Shown here piece by piece: positions 1-6,474 of a DNA stretch of 37,696 bases. The position numbers and the translations under genes are program-made. The notes beneath the pieces were generated by a model. The model was not told the origin of the DNA. It was given only the letters and a program-made list of their open reading frames with translations, and ran no database searches. Each line of letters opens with the position of its first letter. Position 1 is the stretch's first letter. The stretch comes from a virus: positions 1 through 37,696 of the IMG/VR virus record IMGVR_UViG_3300030333_003867. One strand, given 5' to 3'.

Positions 1-11
1 GGAGAACCATT

Positions 12-64
12 GCCGAATCTATTCGGCGTTTACAAACTGGGTCGAGGTGGACTAGCCTCGGCCC
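12..64 (+). other. Run of inverted repeats in the leader of the first gene
   Basis: Three inverted repeats lie in a row before the first gene. GCCGAA and TTCGGC (12-17 and 22-27) flank a 4-base loop, GTTT and AAAC (28-31 and 34-37) form a short palindrome, and a 9-base stem with one G-U pair (39-47 with 56-64) closes an 8-base loop. No T-run follows, so it is not a standard intrinsic terminator. It may be a structured 5' leader or the processed end of an upstream RNA. I could not fold it into a tRNA. Confidence 0.35.
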
Positions 65-81
65 TTCAAGAAAGGAAAATA

Positions 82-612
82 ATGAGCAATGAAAACCAAA
101 TTGCGTGGATAAACATCCCGCATCAAGGAAAGCCAGAAGTCTTTGGCCCATTCGATAATTCAACTGAACTTATGGAGTGGCTGCAAGAGTATGAATCAAG
201 TGAAGAGTACAACACTATCCCCATTCCAGACATAACAGACCTTGATGGTTTCTTTGATGATGCTCGACGGCAGTACCACGCTGCATACGAGATTAGTTGC
301 AAAGAAATGATTGAGTCTATTAGGCATCCAGACAAAGGCGTAAGCCACCTATCAATCGAGAGGATAAGGGTGTGTAAAAAGTTTCTGTTTGATAACTGGT
401 ACGATGAAGCCCGCGAGGATTTCATTGATGGGTTTGCAGAAACTTATGGGTCGGAAACAAGAGCAGATGCGGAGATAGCTTGGGATAATTGGTCTAACAA
501 TATTCAAGGAGGTTCAGATAGTGACGGGTTTGAAGAAGAACTTCTAGGATATTCAAGAGGCAAAGAGTTAGGTGAGGAGTGCAAGAAGATGTGCGAGAAA
601 GAAGAAGCATGA
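82..612 (+). CDS. Hypothetical acidic phage protein, 176 aa
   Basis: I do not recognise this protein. The frame is open from base 10 through a TTG, but the ATG at 82 is preferred because a purine-rich ribosome site, AAGAAAGGAAA (68-78), sits just before it and because the earlier codons cover the inverted repeats. The product is soluble-looking, rich in Asp, Glu and Trp, and has no signal peptide or membrane segment. Its stop overlaps the next start as ATGA, which suggests translational coupling with the two small genes that follow. It may be the last gene of an early or accessory operon continuing from upstream. Function unknown. Confidence 0.7.
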   Translation: MSNENQIAWINIPHQGKPEVFGPFDNSTELMEWLQEYESSEEYNTIPIPDITDLDGFFDDARRQYHAAYEISCKEMIESIRHPDKGVSHLSIERIRVCKKFLFDNWYDEAREDFIDGFAETYGSETRADAEIAWDNWSNNIQGGSDSDGFEEELLGYSRGKELGEECKKMCEKEEA

Positions 613-818
613 GCTACATGAACAACTACATGACACCAAACAACATCTCTGTTTGGCAGACCAACACTACTGACGGAAGAGCATTGGTGTATGCACAAAC
701 GGAAGAGGGCAAGAGACTCTCTGTGTTGTGGGACAAGGACGGCAACGGTGCTGTCGCAATTGATGAGCTAACTGATGAGGAATCAGATGAGGTGTTTGAT
801 AACTTAGATAAAACATGA
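609..818 (+). CDS. Hypothetical small acidic protein, 69 aa
   Basis: The start at 609 is chosen because the ATGA overlap with the previous stop is typical of coupled phage genes and a purine-rich AGAAAGAAG lies a few bases upstream. A longer frame from 579 would run 30 bases further into the previous gene with no benefit. The C-terminal third is strongly acidic (DELTDEESDEVFDNLDKT). A short DKDGNGAVAIDEL segment looks like a single calcium-binding EF-hand-type loop (D-x-D-x-N/G-x-x-x-x-x-x-E), but one loop in such a short protein is weak evidence. Its own stop overlaps the next start by four bases. Function unknown. Confidence 0.65.
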   Translation: MSYMNNYMTPNNISVWQTNTTDGRALVYAQTEEGKRLSVLWDKDGNGAVAIDELTDEESDEVFDNLDKT

Positions 819-1300
819 AGATAATAGACTTACGAACAAAGAGTAAGTGTCCTTATTGCGGGAATGAGGACTGGGCAAAGAACATAGATTGGGCTGACGT
901 TGAGTTTGATAGCTTTGGTCGAGCCGAATTAGAGTGTGAAGAGTGTGGTCAGAAGTTCCTGGGTTCAAGTAATCCTCACCTAACTGAGGAAGAAGTTGAA
1001 GAGAAGGGACAGGTTCCTGCTCCTTGGTTTATTAGCCAAGTCGAAGGAAGTGACAGCATCATGGTGGGTGGTGGTGATGGCAGCATGATAGTTGCAGATG
1101 TAAGGACAGACTACGGTGAGTTAACGGTAAGAAAGCACTCGTTAATGGTAGCTGCCGCGCCGGAGTTGCTGGCTTGTTGTGAAGCTTTTCTGCACAACTG
1201 GGACAATGGGACTGGCAACGTGGAGACTGGCGAGTTTATAGCAATGTTTCGTAATGCCGTCGAAAGAGCAGGCGGCAAACACAATTACTCAAACAACTAA
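815..1300 (+). CDS. Zinc-ribbon phage protein, 161 aa
   Basis: The N-terminal 50 residues hold two CxxC knuckles (C12/C15 and C41/C44), the pattern of a zinc ribbon, so a structural zinc and nucleic-acid or protein binding are likely. The C-terminal part (about 107-128) carries HSLMVAAAPELLACCEAFL, close to the AAAPELLEAL-type helix seen in many small phage proteins of unknown function. The protein thus looks like a zinc ribbon joined to a common small-phage-protein tail. It is coupled to the previous gene by an ATGA overlap. A hairpin follows its stop, so it probably ends its operon. Exact function unknown. Confidence 0.7.
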   Translation: MKIIDLRTKSKCPYCGNEDWAKNIDWADVEFDSFGRAELECEECGQKFLGSSNPHLTEEEVEEKGQVPAPWFISQVEGSDSIMVGGGDGSMIVADVRTDYGELTVRKHSLMVAAAPELLACCEAFLHNWDNGTGNVETGEFIAMFRNAVERAGGKHNYSNN

Positions 1301-1320
1301 TCCGCCATGCTGCGGAATTT
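1301..1320 (+). terminator. Weak terminator-like hairpin after the zinc-ribbon gene
   Basis: TCCGC and GCGGA pair around a 6-base loop (1301-1316), directly after the TAA stop, followed by ATTT. The stem is short and the T-run is only three bases, so termination would be partial. The same TCCGC/GCGGA stem with a 6-base loop appears directly after the scaffold gene at 10270-10285. Here it runs straight into the shared TTTCCNTTGACCCA motif. Confidence 0.45.
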
Positions 1321-1352
1321 CCCTTGACCCAATCAAGTATTGTGTCACCTTA
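1318..1352 (+). promoter_or_regulatory. Predicted promoter, copy 1 of the shared TTTCCNTTGACCCA element
   Basis: TTTCCCTTGACCCA (1318-1331) contains TTGACC, close to the sigma70 -35 consensus. ACCTTA lies after a 17-base spacer, a poor match to TATAAT. The 14-base motif recurs with one variable base at 12803 and 31490, each time after a hairpin. This copy would drive the HTH, coiled-coil, integrase and terminase genes. CTTGA and TCAAG (1323-1327 and 1333-1337) form a small palindrome over the motif, a possible operator. Promoter function is inferred. Confidence 0.5.
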
Positions 1353-1360
1353 AATTCTGT

Positions 1361-1813
1361 TTGAACAAAATCGTATACAGATTTTGGGATCAGATTGATA
1401 GGTATCCCCCCTGTCTTGTTAGGTTGCTGGCTAGAATCCCAAGGGGTAGGCCACTAACCAATTCGGAGATAGCAGAGAAATCCGGCTTGTCTGAGGGGCA
1501 AGTCGTGTCGTTAAGCCATTGCACCAACTGGGCAGGGGTGGATATCTATCAGCTAAAGGCATTCAGTCAGGCGTGTGGAGTTGACCTGTTTAATTCCAAG
1601 GACATGCGGAGAGTGACTGACTACATAAGGAAGCGTCCTTCATTCAGATATCTCAAAGCGTCAGGTGAATGGGATGTTTTCTACAAGCCTTTGGTTGTGA
1701 AGTGGGTAACTCATTATGAATCTACCAAAGGAAGACCTAGACAAGGCGGTGCTGAACAGCCGGAAGATAAGGAATGCGAACAAGAGTATAGAGGGCTGGC
1801 AGAAACGGATTGA
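1361..1813 (+). CDS. Putative helix-turn-helix DNA-binding protein, about 150 aa
   Basis: The segment LTNSEIAEKSGLSEGQVVSL reads as a helix-turn-helix: a helix with A/G spacing, a turn at SGLSE and a recognition helix. A second helical stretch (IYQLKAFSQACGVDLF) follows. It may regulate its neighbour, the integrase, as an excisionase or repressor would, but the exact family is not recognised. The frame opens with TTG at 1340, inside the predicted promoter, so the TTG at 1361 is preferred; either is uncertain. The last 32 residues overlap the next gene in another frame and are hydrophilic and low-complexity (RPRQGGAEQPEDKECEQE), as expected if the original stop was lost and the end is read-through. 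Confidence 0.6.
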   Translation: MNKIVYRFWDQIDRYPPCLVRLLARIPRGRPLTNSEIAEKSGLSEGQVVSLSHCTNWAGVDIYQLKAFSQACGVDLFNSKDMRRVTDYIRKRPSFRYLKASGEWDVFYKPLVVKWVTHYESTKGRPRQGGAEQPEDKECEQEYRGLAETD

Positions 1814-2084
1814 TGATTCATTAAAAGAAAAGGAAGAACACACAGAGAAATTACTTAAATGTAATGCTGACATTAAAAGATTACAGGGCGAGATAAGAAG
1901 GCTGGGTGTGCTGTGCCAAGGTATCAACAAAAGAGTGGGAGGATACCAAGCAAAGGTACAAAAGCTGAAGCTTTCGATTAAGGATGAGGAGAAAAGATTG
2001 GAACAAAAACTGGAAGATAAATGGGTAGAGAAAAAGAGACAGGAATTTAGAAGGAACTGTTACGTCAAAAACTTAAACATATGA
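1716..2084 (+). CDS. Small coiled-coil protein, 122 aa
   Basis: Almost the whole protein is a charged Lys/Glu/Leu helix with heptad-like spacing (for example DDSLKEKEEHTEKLLKC and KVQKLKLSIKDEEKRLEQKL), so a coiled coil that dimerises is likely. It starts inside the previous gene, overlapping it by 98 bases in another frame, and ends with an ATGA overlap into the integrase, so it is probably co-translated with the integrase. Its ribosome site is weak. A role as integrase accessory factor is possible from position alone; there is no family match to support it. Confidence 0.55.
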   Translation: MNLPKEDLDKAVLNSRKIRNANKSIEGWQKRIDDSLKEKEEHTEKLLKCNADIKRLQGEIRRLGVLCQGINKRVGGYQAKVQKLKLSIKDEEKRLEQKLEDKWVEKKRQEFRRNCYVKNLNI

Positions 2085-3151
2085 AATTAAAAAAGAAGAA
2101 AGGAGTGTACTATGTCTCCTTTAAAACTGCTGAAGGAACAAAGGAAGTCAGCACCAGATGCACCAGTAAGGATGCAGCGTTAAGAGTCTGCGAGCAGGCA
2201 GACATAGAGAAGATGGAAGCACTACTCAAGGCGAACTCCTTGAGGGAGGATGTGTTTCAGAAGATGAAGGGTGGCGACAAGATAACCAATGAGCAGGCAA
2301 TCGAGCAGTACAAAGAGTGGTCTGCATCAATTGGTAAGTCTGAAAGAACTGTGCAGGAAACCGTCATCCACATTGAGAAGTTTCTCAAAGCCAAGAAGCT
2401 GATGAAGCAAAGGCCAAGCGCCATCAACGAGAAGCTGTTGTCCAACCATATCAACAGCAAGGCCAGCGACAACAAGGCCAGCACCAGACGTGTGATGTTG
2501 TCTGCCATTGCCAATTACATTGAGTACTGCAACGCCAAGGGGTGGGTGGCTGGCAACCCAGCCAAGCTGGTTAAGATTAACAAGAAGAACCTGTCCCATT
2601 ATCAGAAGGAAACAGAAGAGAAGAAGGTGTTTACTGATGATGAGGTTAAATGGATTGAGGCAATGACCAATGGGTTCTGGAACGTGGCAGTAAACCTAGC
2701 TTACGAGACTGGCCTGCGTATCGGTGACATCTGCCGACTGGAGTGTGCATCCCACAACGTAGGGGAATCAACGCTGGCTGTGTGGACAGAGAAGAGGGAC
2801 AAGCGTGTTGAGCTACCGTTGAGTAAGAAGCTGAACCTCAAGCTGCACAACTGGAAGGGTGACAAGAACAATACAAGGACGAAAGAGTTGTTCTTCCCTA
2901 CTGAGAAGGAGAGGCACGAAGACCCAAAGAGACGTAGCTACCACTCAGTAACATTCAGAAGAATCATGGAGGCTCTGGGTATCGAGGGTAAATCATTCCA
3001 TAGTTTACGAGCTACCTATGCAACCAATGCCAGTATCAATGGCAGACCTTGGTGGGAGATTGCCAAGGACATGGGGCATACAGATGTGGCTACGACTCAG
3101 GTCTACATCAAGGACAAGAACAGGTACAAGCCTGTTGCTAAAGTGGTGTGA
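2081..3151 (+). CDS. int: Phage integrase, tyrosine recombinase family
   Basis: This site-specific recombinase would insert and excise the phage genome by cutting at att sites through a tyrosine-DNA intermediate. The 356-residue length is typical. Residues about 1-60 form a beta-rich arm-binding segment (KKKKGVYYVSFKTAEG), 70-165 the SAM-like core-binding domain, and 185-350 the catalytic domain. All catalytic residues are visible: R213 in ETGLRIGD, K238 or K241 in the beta hairpin, H307 and R310 in HSLR, H333 in MGHTD and nucleophile Y342 in VYIK. It starts in an ATGA overlap with the coiled-coil gene and ends in a GTGA overlap with the putative small terminase gene. That junction with packaging genes is unusual. 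No attP core is identified. Confidence 0.95.
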   Translation: MKLKKKKGVYYVSFKTAEGTKEVSTRCTSKDAALRVCEQADIEKMEALLKANSLREDVFQKMKGGDKITNEQAIEQYKEWSASIGKSERTVQETVIHIEKFLKAKKLMKQRPSAINEKLLSNHINSKASDNKASTRRVMLSAIANYIEYCNAKGWVAGNPAKLVKINKKNLSHYQKETEEKKVFTDDEVKWIEAMTNGFWNVAVNLAYETGLRIGDICRLECASHNVGESTLAVWTEKRDKRVELPLSKKLNLKLHNWKGDKNNTRTKELFFPTEKERHEDPKRRSYHSVTFRRIMEALGIEGKSFHSLRATYATNASINGRPWWEIAKDMGHTDVATTQVYIKDKNRYKPVAKVV

Positions 3152-3867
3152 GCGTTAAGGAACAGGTACTTTTAAACATCCACAAAGCCCTTGATGAAAC
3201 CGAGGGCGACATAAAGCTGGCGGCAAAGTTGATCGACATGCCGCTCGCCAAGCTCAAGCGTTTGGTCAAGGAGACGCCTGACCTTCGTAGCAAGTGGGGC
3301 GACGACAGCGCAGGCCCACCTTCTGATTCGGAAACGGTGAACAGGACACCCACAGTTAAACAAGATCCTGATGAAAAATTTGCCATTGAGTTAAAGAAAC
3401 AGGACAGACTGCTCAAGTCTGGGCTTGCTGCTGTGGGTATACATGGGGCGGCAGCAGACGAGGCAGTAGCCTACTCTGTGTTCGCCCGACAATCCTTTGA
3501 CAGCGTCCGAAACATGGTTGACGGTGGAGCAGCCAAGTTATTTGCCGATCTGATGTGCGATGTCCGTGAGGTAAGGGAAGAGATATCTCAGGGAACAGAT
3601 GACATCGAGCGTGAGAAGGTACTGAGAGAGGATAGGTCTAGGCTGGTGAAGCATCTGTTGGAATTAAACGACAGAGTTCAGAAAGCATCCTTCACTCAGG
3701 CTCAGATACTGGCAAAGAAAGAGGAGATGAAATCGGGTCGTAAGTCTGGCAAGCCAGGATTTACTCCGGTTCAAGCGATACAGATTAAGACAGATGCCAA
3801 GACGGTCACCATCAACGAAGGCACTTCCGAAAAGAATTCGGATACTAAACCTGACCTTCAAGATTAA
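3148..3867 (+). CDS. terS: Putative terminase small subunit
   Basis: The call rests mainly on position, one small gene upstream of the large terminase. The N-terminus has a helix-turn-helix-like stretch (residues about 20-40, DIKLAAKLIDMPLAKLKRLV), as small terminases use to bind packaging sites. The middle (about 105-200) is alpha-helical and charged, fit for oligomerisation, and the C-terminal tail is polar and Lys-rich. The 239-residue length is at the upper end for the family. The start is a GTG in a GTGA overlap with the integrase stop. It could instead be another DNA-binding regulator. The last 74 bases overlap the next gene in another frame. Confidence 0.6.
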   Translation: MSVKEQVLLNIHKALDETEGDIKLAAKLIDMPLAKLKRLVKETPDLRSKWGDDSAGPPSDSETVNRTPTVKQDPDEKFAIELKKQDRLLKSGLAAVGIHGAAADEAVAYSVFARQSFDSVRNMVDGGAAKLFADLMCDVREVREEISQGTDDIEREKVLREDRSRLVKHLLELNDRVQKASFTQAQILAKKEEMKSGRKSGKPGFTPVQAIQIKTDAKTVTINEGTSEKNSDTKPDLQD

Positions 3868-4132
3868 GTGGCTGGACAGGGCCATGCATAATGCGGCGGA
3901 AGCCTATGGCTTTTGCTGTTATGACACGCAAACCATAGCCATCACCGCCGGTCTTGAAAAAGATCAGATGGCTGACGTGGTGTTGCATGAGATAATTCAT
4001 GGTGTGTATTACGCTATGGGTTTGAAGGATGGCAGCGACGAAGAAAATGTAGCACATCGATTAGCCACAGGGTTGTGTACCGTTTTCAAATCTAACCCAA
4101 AGTTTTTTAAGTGGTGGAGTGAGTTACTTTAA
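3794..4132 (+). CDS. Small HExxH zincin-like metalloprotein, 112 aa
   Basis: The motif H65-E-I-I-H69 in VVLHEIIHGVYYAMGL is the zinc-binding helix of zincin metallopeptidases. E83 or E84, about 15 residues on, could be the third ligand. A short beta strand (RILNLTFKIKWL) and a DTQTIAI strand precede it, as in compact phage and SprT-like minimal zincins. It has no signal peptide, so it would act in the cytoplasm or in the particle. The first ATG is kept because the N-terminal strand looks genuine; the next is at 3884. It lies between small and large terminase, overlapping both, which suggests a role around packaging or head maturation. Substrate unknown; loss of activity cannot be excluded. 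Confidence 0.65.
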   Translation: MPRRSPSTKALPKRIRILNLTFKIKWLDRAMHNAAEAYGFCCYDTQTIAITAGLEKDQMADVVLHEIIHGVYYAMGLKDGSDEENVAHRLATGLCTVFKSNPKFFKWWSELL

Positions 4133-5624
4133 TGAGGATGACATCGAGGCGTTGGCAACAACAACCCTCAGTAAGACTGGGCCAAAGCCTAAAGGCACAT
4201 GGTCACCAGACCTCAACCCCACTCAGCAAAAAATATTCGATACCCCTGCAAGATTCGTACTTGGCTACGGGGAAAAAGGTTCCGGCAAAACCATAGCCTT
4301 TGGTCACAAGGTCATTCGCCACGCATTTGAAAACAACAATGCGCTGGTTCTAATCATTGCACCATCCATACGAACAGGTTCCGAAGGTATCTGGCACGAT
4401 CTTGATACTTTAATAATCCCTGCTTGGGAGGATGGCATTGGCTTGGAGACTACGGCTGCAAAGCTAGACCCAAATACAAAGGACAGGCATAGGTGGGTTA
4501 AGAATCGTTTTGGTGGATGGTCAAAGCTCTTACTTGTTTCCATCCCATATGCTGCCGCCGTTGAGCAACGGGTCAAAGGCCCAGCCCCATCGATGGTTTA
4601 TGTGGATGAGATTACCAACTGCGAGGGGCGGGAGTATATGACATACCCAGCCGCGCAGCTTGGCAGGCGGCGTGGTATTGATGGGCCACAACAATTCTGT
4701 GCCTCATGTAACCCAGAAGGGCCATCGAACTGGGTGTACAAAGTATTCTTTGAGGAGTGTTACGACGAGGATACCGGCGAGAAAGACCCAGACATGGAGA
4801 CTTACCATGTCCCGATCACGGAAAACCTAGACAGGTTACCGGATGGGTACGTCGAGAACCTCCATCGAATACTCAGGACTGACCCAATTGAAAAGCGCAG
4901 GCTGATAGATGGTGAATGGGTTGACCGCCCCACCGGAGAAGCCCTGTTCCGAGACTACTTCCAGCCAAACATGCACATCAAGGGAGACGCAATGAGTGGG
5001 GATGGGCTGGTTCCAATCAAAGGATACCCAATCATTATCGGGTATGACCTTGGTCAGGTGTTCAGTTCGGTGACCTTCCTCCAGTTGGTTCCGACCAAGG
5101 AAAAACTGGTGTGGATGGTGATCGATGAAGCAGATCACCTTGGAGAACGCATACTTTATAAGCGATTAGTGCAGGAGATTCTCCAGAAAATGGCTAAGTG
5201 GGACAGGAGAATGAGCCATTCTTTTAAATACCAGCACATATCTGACTCAAGCAGTATCAATCAATGGCATCCTGGTGGCGAAGGTAGCTATGATTCATGG
5301 GACATAGAGCGGTTTAGTGACGGGAAGATTAAGCTACAGGGATGCCCGAAGGGTAGTGGCAGCGTGGAGGCAAGGGTCAGAATCCTGCAAAGCAAGCTGT
5401 TCCAAGATGAATTTTATGTGTCAGCCGTCTGCCAGAACACAATTGATACCCTCAACAACCTAGAGGGTGACGATAAAACCGGCATAAAACCAAAGCGTTC
5501 CAAGTATATTCACAAGTTTGACAGCATATCCTATCCGTTATTAAAGATGGAGTTAACTGGAGCTAGAAACTACTTGCCACAGGAAAATGTCCGGCCACAC
5601 TTAATACATTGCGGAGTTGATTGA
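4119..5624 (+). CDS. terL: Terminase large subunit (packaging ATPase and nuclease)
   Basis: This motor pumps DNA into the prohead and cuts the concatemer. Residues 49-58 are the Walker A loop GYGEKGSGKT. Walker B is MVYVDE, with D163 and the catalytic E164, and the coupling motif is SCNPEG at 196-201. The C-terminal RNase H-like nuclease has candidate metal ligands D310 (IIIGYDLG), D376 (SDSSS region) and D468 (HKFDSISY). The 501-residue length is normal. The GTG start at 4119 has GGTGGAG just upstream and overlaps the previous gene by 14 bases. It ends next to a small basic gene. Confidence 0.95.
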   Translation: MSYFNEDDIEALATTTLSKTGPKPKGTWSPDLNPTQQKIFDTPARFVLGYGEKGSGKTIAFGHKVIRHAFENNNALVLIIAPSIRTGSEGIWHDLDTLIIPAWEDGIGLETTAAKLDPNTKDRHRWVKNRFGGWSKLLLVSIPYAAAVEQRVKGPAPSMVYVDEITNCEGREYMTYPAAQLGRRRGIDGPQQFCASCNPEGPSNWVYKVFFEECYDEDTGEKDPDMETYHVPITENLDRLPDGYVENLHRILRTDPIEKRRLIDGEWVDRPTGEALFRDYFQPNMHIKGDAMSGDGLVPIKGYPIIIGYDLGQVFSSVTFLQLVPTKEKLVWMVIDEADHLGERILYKRLVQEILQKMAKWDRRMSHSFKYQHISDSSSINQWHPGGEGSYDSWDIERFSDGKIKLQGCPKGSGSVEARVRILQSKLFQDEFYVSAVCQNTIDTLNNLEGDDKTGIKPKRSKYIHKFDSISYPLLKMELTGARNYLPQENVRPHLIHCGVD

Positions 5625-5629
5625 GCGAC

Positions 5630-5917
5630 ATGGCTAAAAAGAAAGACCCTAGATTAGCTGCGGTTGGTGTATCTGGTTATAATAAACCAAAGAGAACACC
5701 CAACCATGCTACAAAGTCACATGTTGTAGTGGCCAAGGTTGGGGATGAAATTAAAACAATTAGGTTCGGCCAACAGGGAGTCTCAGGTGCTGGCAAAAAT
5801 CCTAAGTCAAAGAAAGACAAAGCAAGAAGAGCCAGCTATTACGCAAGGCACAATGCACAAGACTCAAGCCCGTCAAAGTTGTCAGCACGGTACTGGAGTC
5901 ATAAAGTTAAGTGGTAA
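5630..5917 (+). CDS. Small basic phage protein with RFGQQG motif, 95 aa
   Basis: The protein is very basic (many Lys and Arg) and has conserved-looking blocks: DPRLAAVGVSGYNKPKRTPN, TIRFGQQGVSG, and a C-terminal YYARHNAQ followed by SARYWSHKVKW. I recall similar small proteins with RFGQQG, ARH and YW signatures in several marine phages, none with a known function. The charge fits nucleic-acid binding. The ATG at 5630 gives MAKKKDPRL, the usual-looking N-terminus; a TTG at 5621 overlapping the terminase stop is possible and has GGAG four bases before it. Between terminase and portal, it may help packaging. Confidence 0.75.
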   Translation: MAKKKDPRLAAVGVSGYNKPKRTPNHATKSHVVVAKVGDEIKTIRFGQQGVSGAGKNPKSKKDKARRASYYARHNAQDSSPSKLSARYWSHKVKW

Positions 5918-5942
5918 TGTTACCTAAAATTTAAGGAATACA

Positions 5943-6215
5943 ATGGCAATAAATAACATTAACGATAAGGTCGTGCTAAATCTGGACGACAACGAAGGCT
6001 TGGCAGATTACTTCTCCATGAAAGAACCAGGAGAAGAATGCACCATGACCATTACGGGCAACCTCGATGAGCAGACAGCAGACCAAGCAGTCCTGTCGAT
6101 AAACAAAGTCAGCGTTGAGGGCTACGATTCTGGTAAAAAAAAGGACGACGACGAGCTTCCCGTGATGATGATCATGGCAGGCAAGGCAAAGAAAAAGGCA
6201 GGAGATTCGTACTAG
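5943..6215 (+). CDS. Hypothetical acidic protein, 90 aa
   Basis: A ribosome site AAGGA lies about six bases before the ATG. The first half is acidic and predicted to be mixed alpha/beta; a short Lys/Asp-rich block (GKKKDDDEL) is followed by a hydrophobic PVMMIMAG strand and a Lys-rich tail. No family is recognised. It sits between the small basic protein and the portal group. Its stop is followed immediately by the ATG of the next small gene, so the two are probably co-translated. Confidence 0.65.
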   Translation: MAINNINDKVVLNLDDNEGLADYFSMKEPGEECTMTITGNLDEQTADQAVLSINKVSVEGYDSGKKKDDDELPVMMIMAGKAKKKAGDSY

Positions 6216-6323
6216 ATGGCATTGAAAATCCAAGAGCGTACAGGGCTTACAGGTTCTGGCGTGGCAAAGGAATCCTTGATGGGTGGACAACGCGCAGAGT
6301 TGTTAAGTGTTGTCGTTATTTAA
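6216..6323 (+). CDS. Candidate small gene, 35 aa
   Basis: The ATG directly follows the TAG stop of the previous gene and AGGAG lies 11 bases upstream, so translation is plausible. The product (starting MALKIQERTGLTGSG, ending ELLSVVVI) has no stop or frame defect but is too short to classify. It fills what would otherwise be a gap of about 250 bases before the portal gene, in a genome with almost no gaps. Confidence 0.5.
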   Translation: MALKIQERTGLTGSGVAKESLMGGQRAELLSVVVI

Positions 6324-6351
6324 ATTTCACTCTGGAGGAGTTGGCTGCGTC

Positions 6352-6474
6352 ATGCTGCATACCGTTTTCACAACTGAAGAGATGGATGCACTCAGGAAAA
6401 GTTCCCAGCCATGTCGCCCTTCTATTCCACTTCCAAGAGGAAGCACTACTAGAAACACAGTATCCAAGTTATGA
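6352..6474 (+). CDS. Candidate small gene upstream of portal, 40 aa
   Basis: A strong ribosome site GGAGGAG (6334-6340) lies 11 bases before this ATG, and the TGA stop overlaps the portal ATG as ATGA, the coupling used throughout this genome. The N-terminal third is helical (FTTEEMDALRKS); the rest is Pro, Ser, Thr and Arg rich and probably unstructured. It may act mainly as a coupling peptide that sets portal translation, or as a small portal-associated protein. A TTG-initiated frame from 6341 would start directly at the Shine-Dalgarno and is less likely. Confidence 0.5.
   Translation: MLHTVFTTEEMDALRKSSQPCRPSIPLPRGSTTRNTVSKL

Noticed and set aside
1-81. tRNA gene or attP core at the left edge.
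   Set aside because: No T-arm consensus or cloverleaf could be built, and there is no repeated core sequence in the window to pair with it.
609-818. Single EF-hand-like loop as evidence for a calcium-binding protein.
   Set aside because: One loop without visible flanking helices in a 69-residue protein is too weak to name a function.
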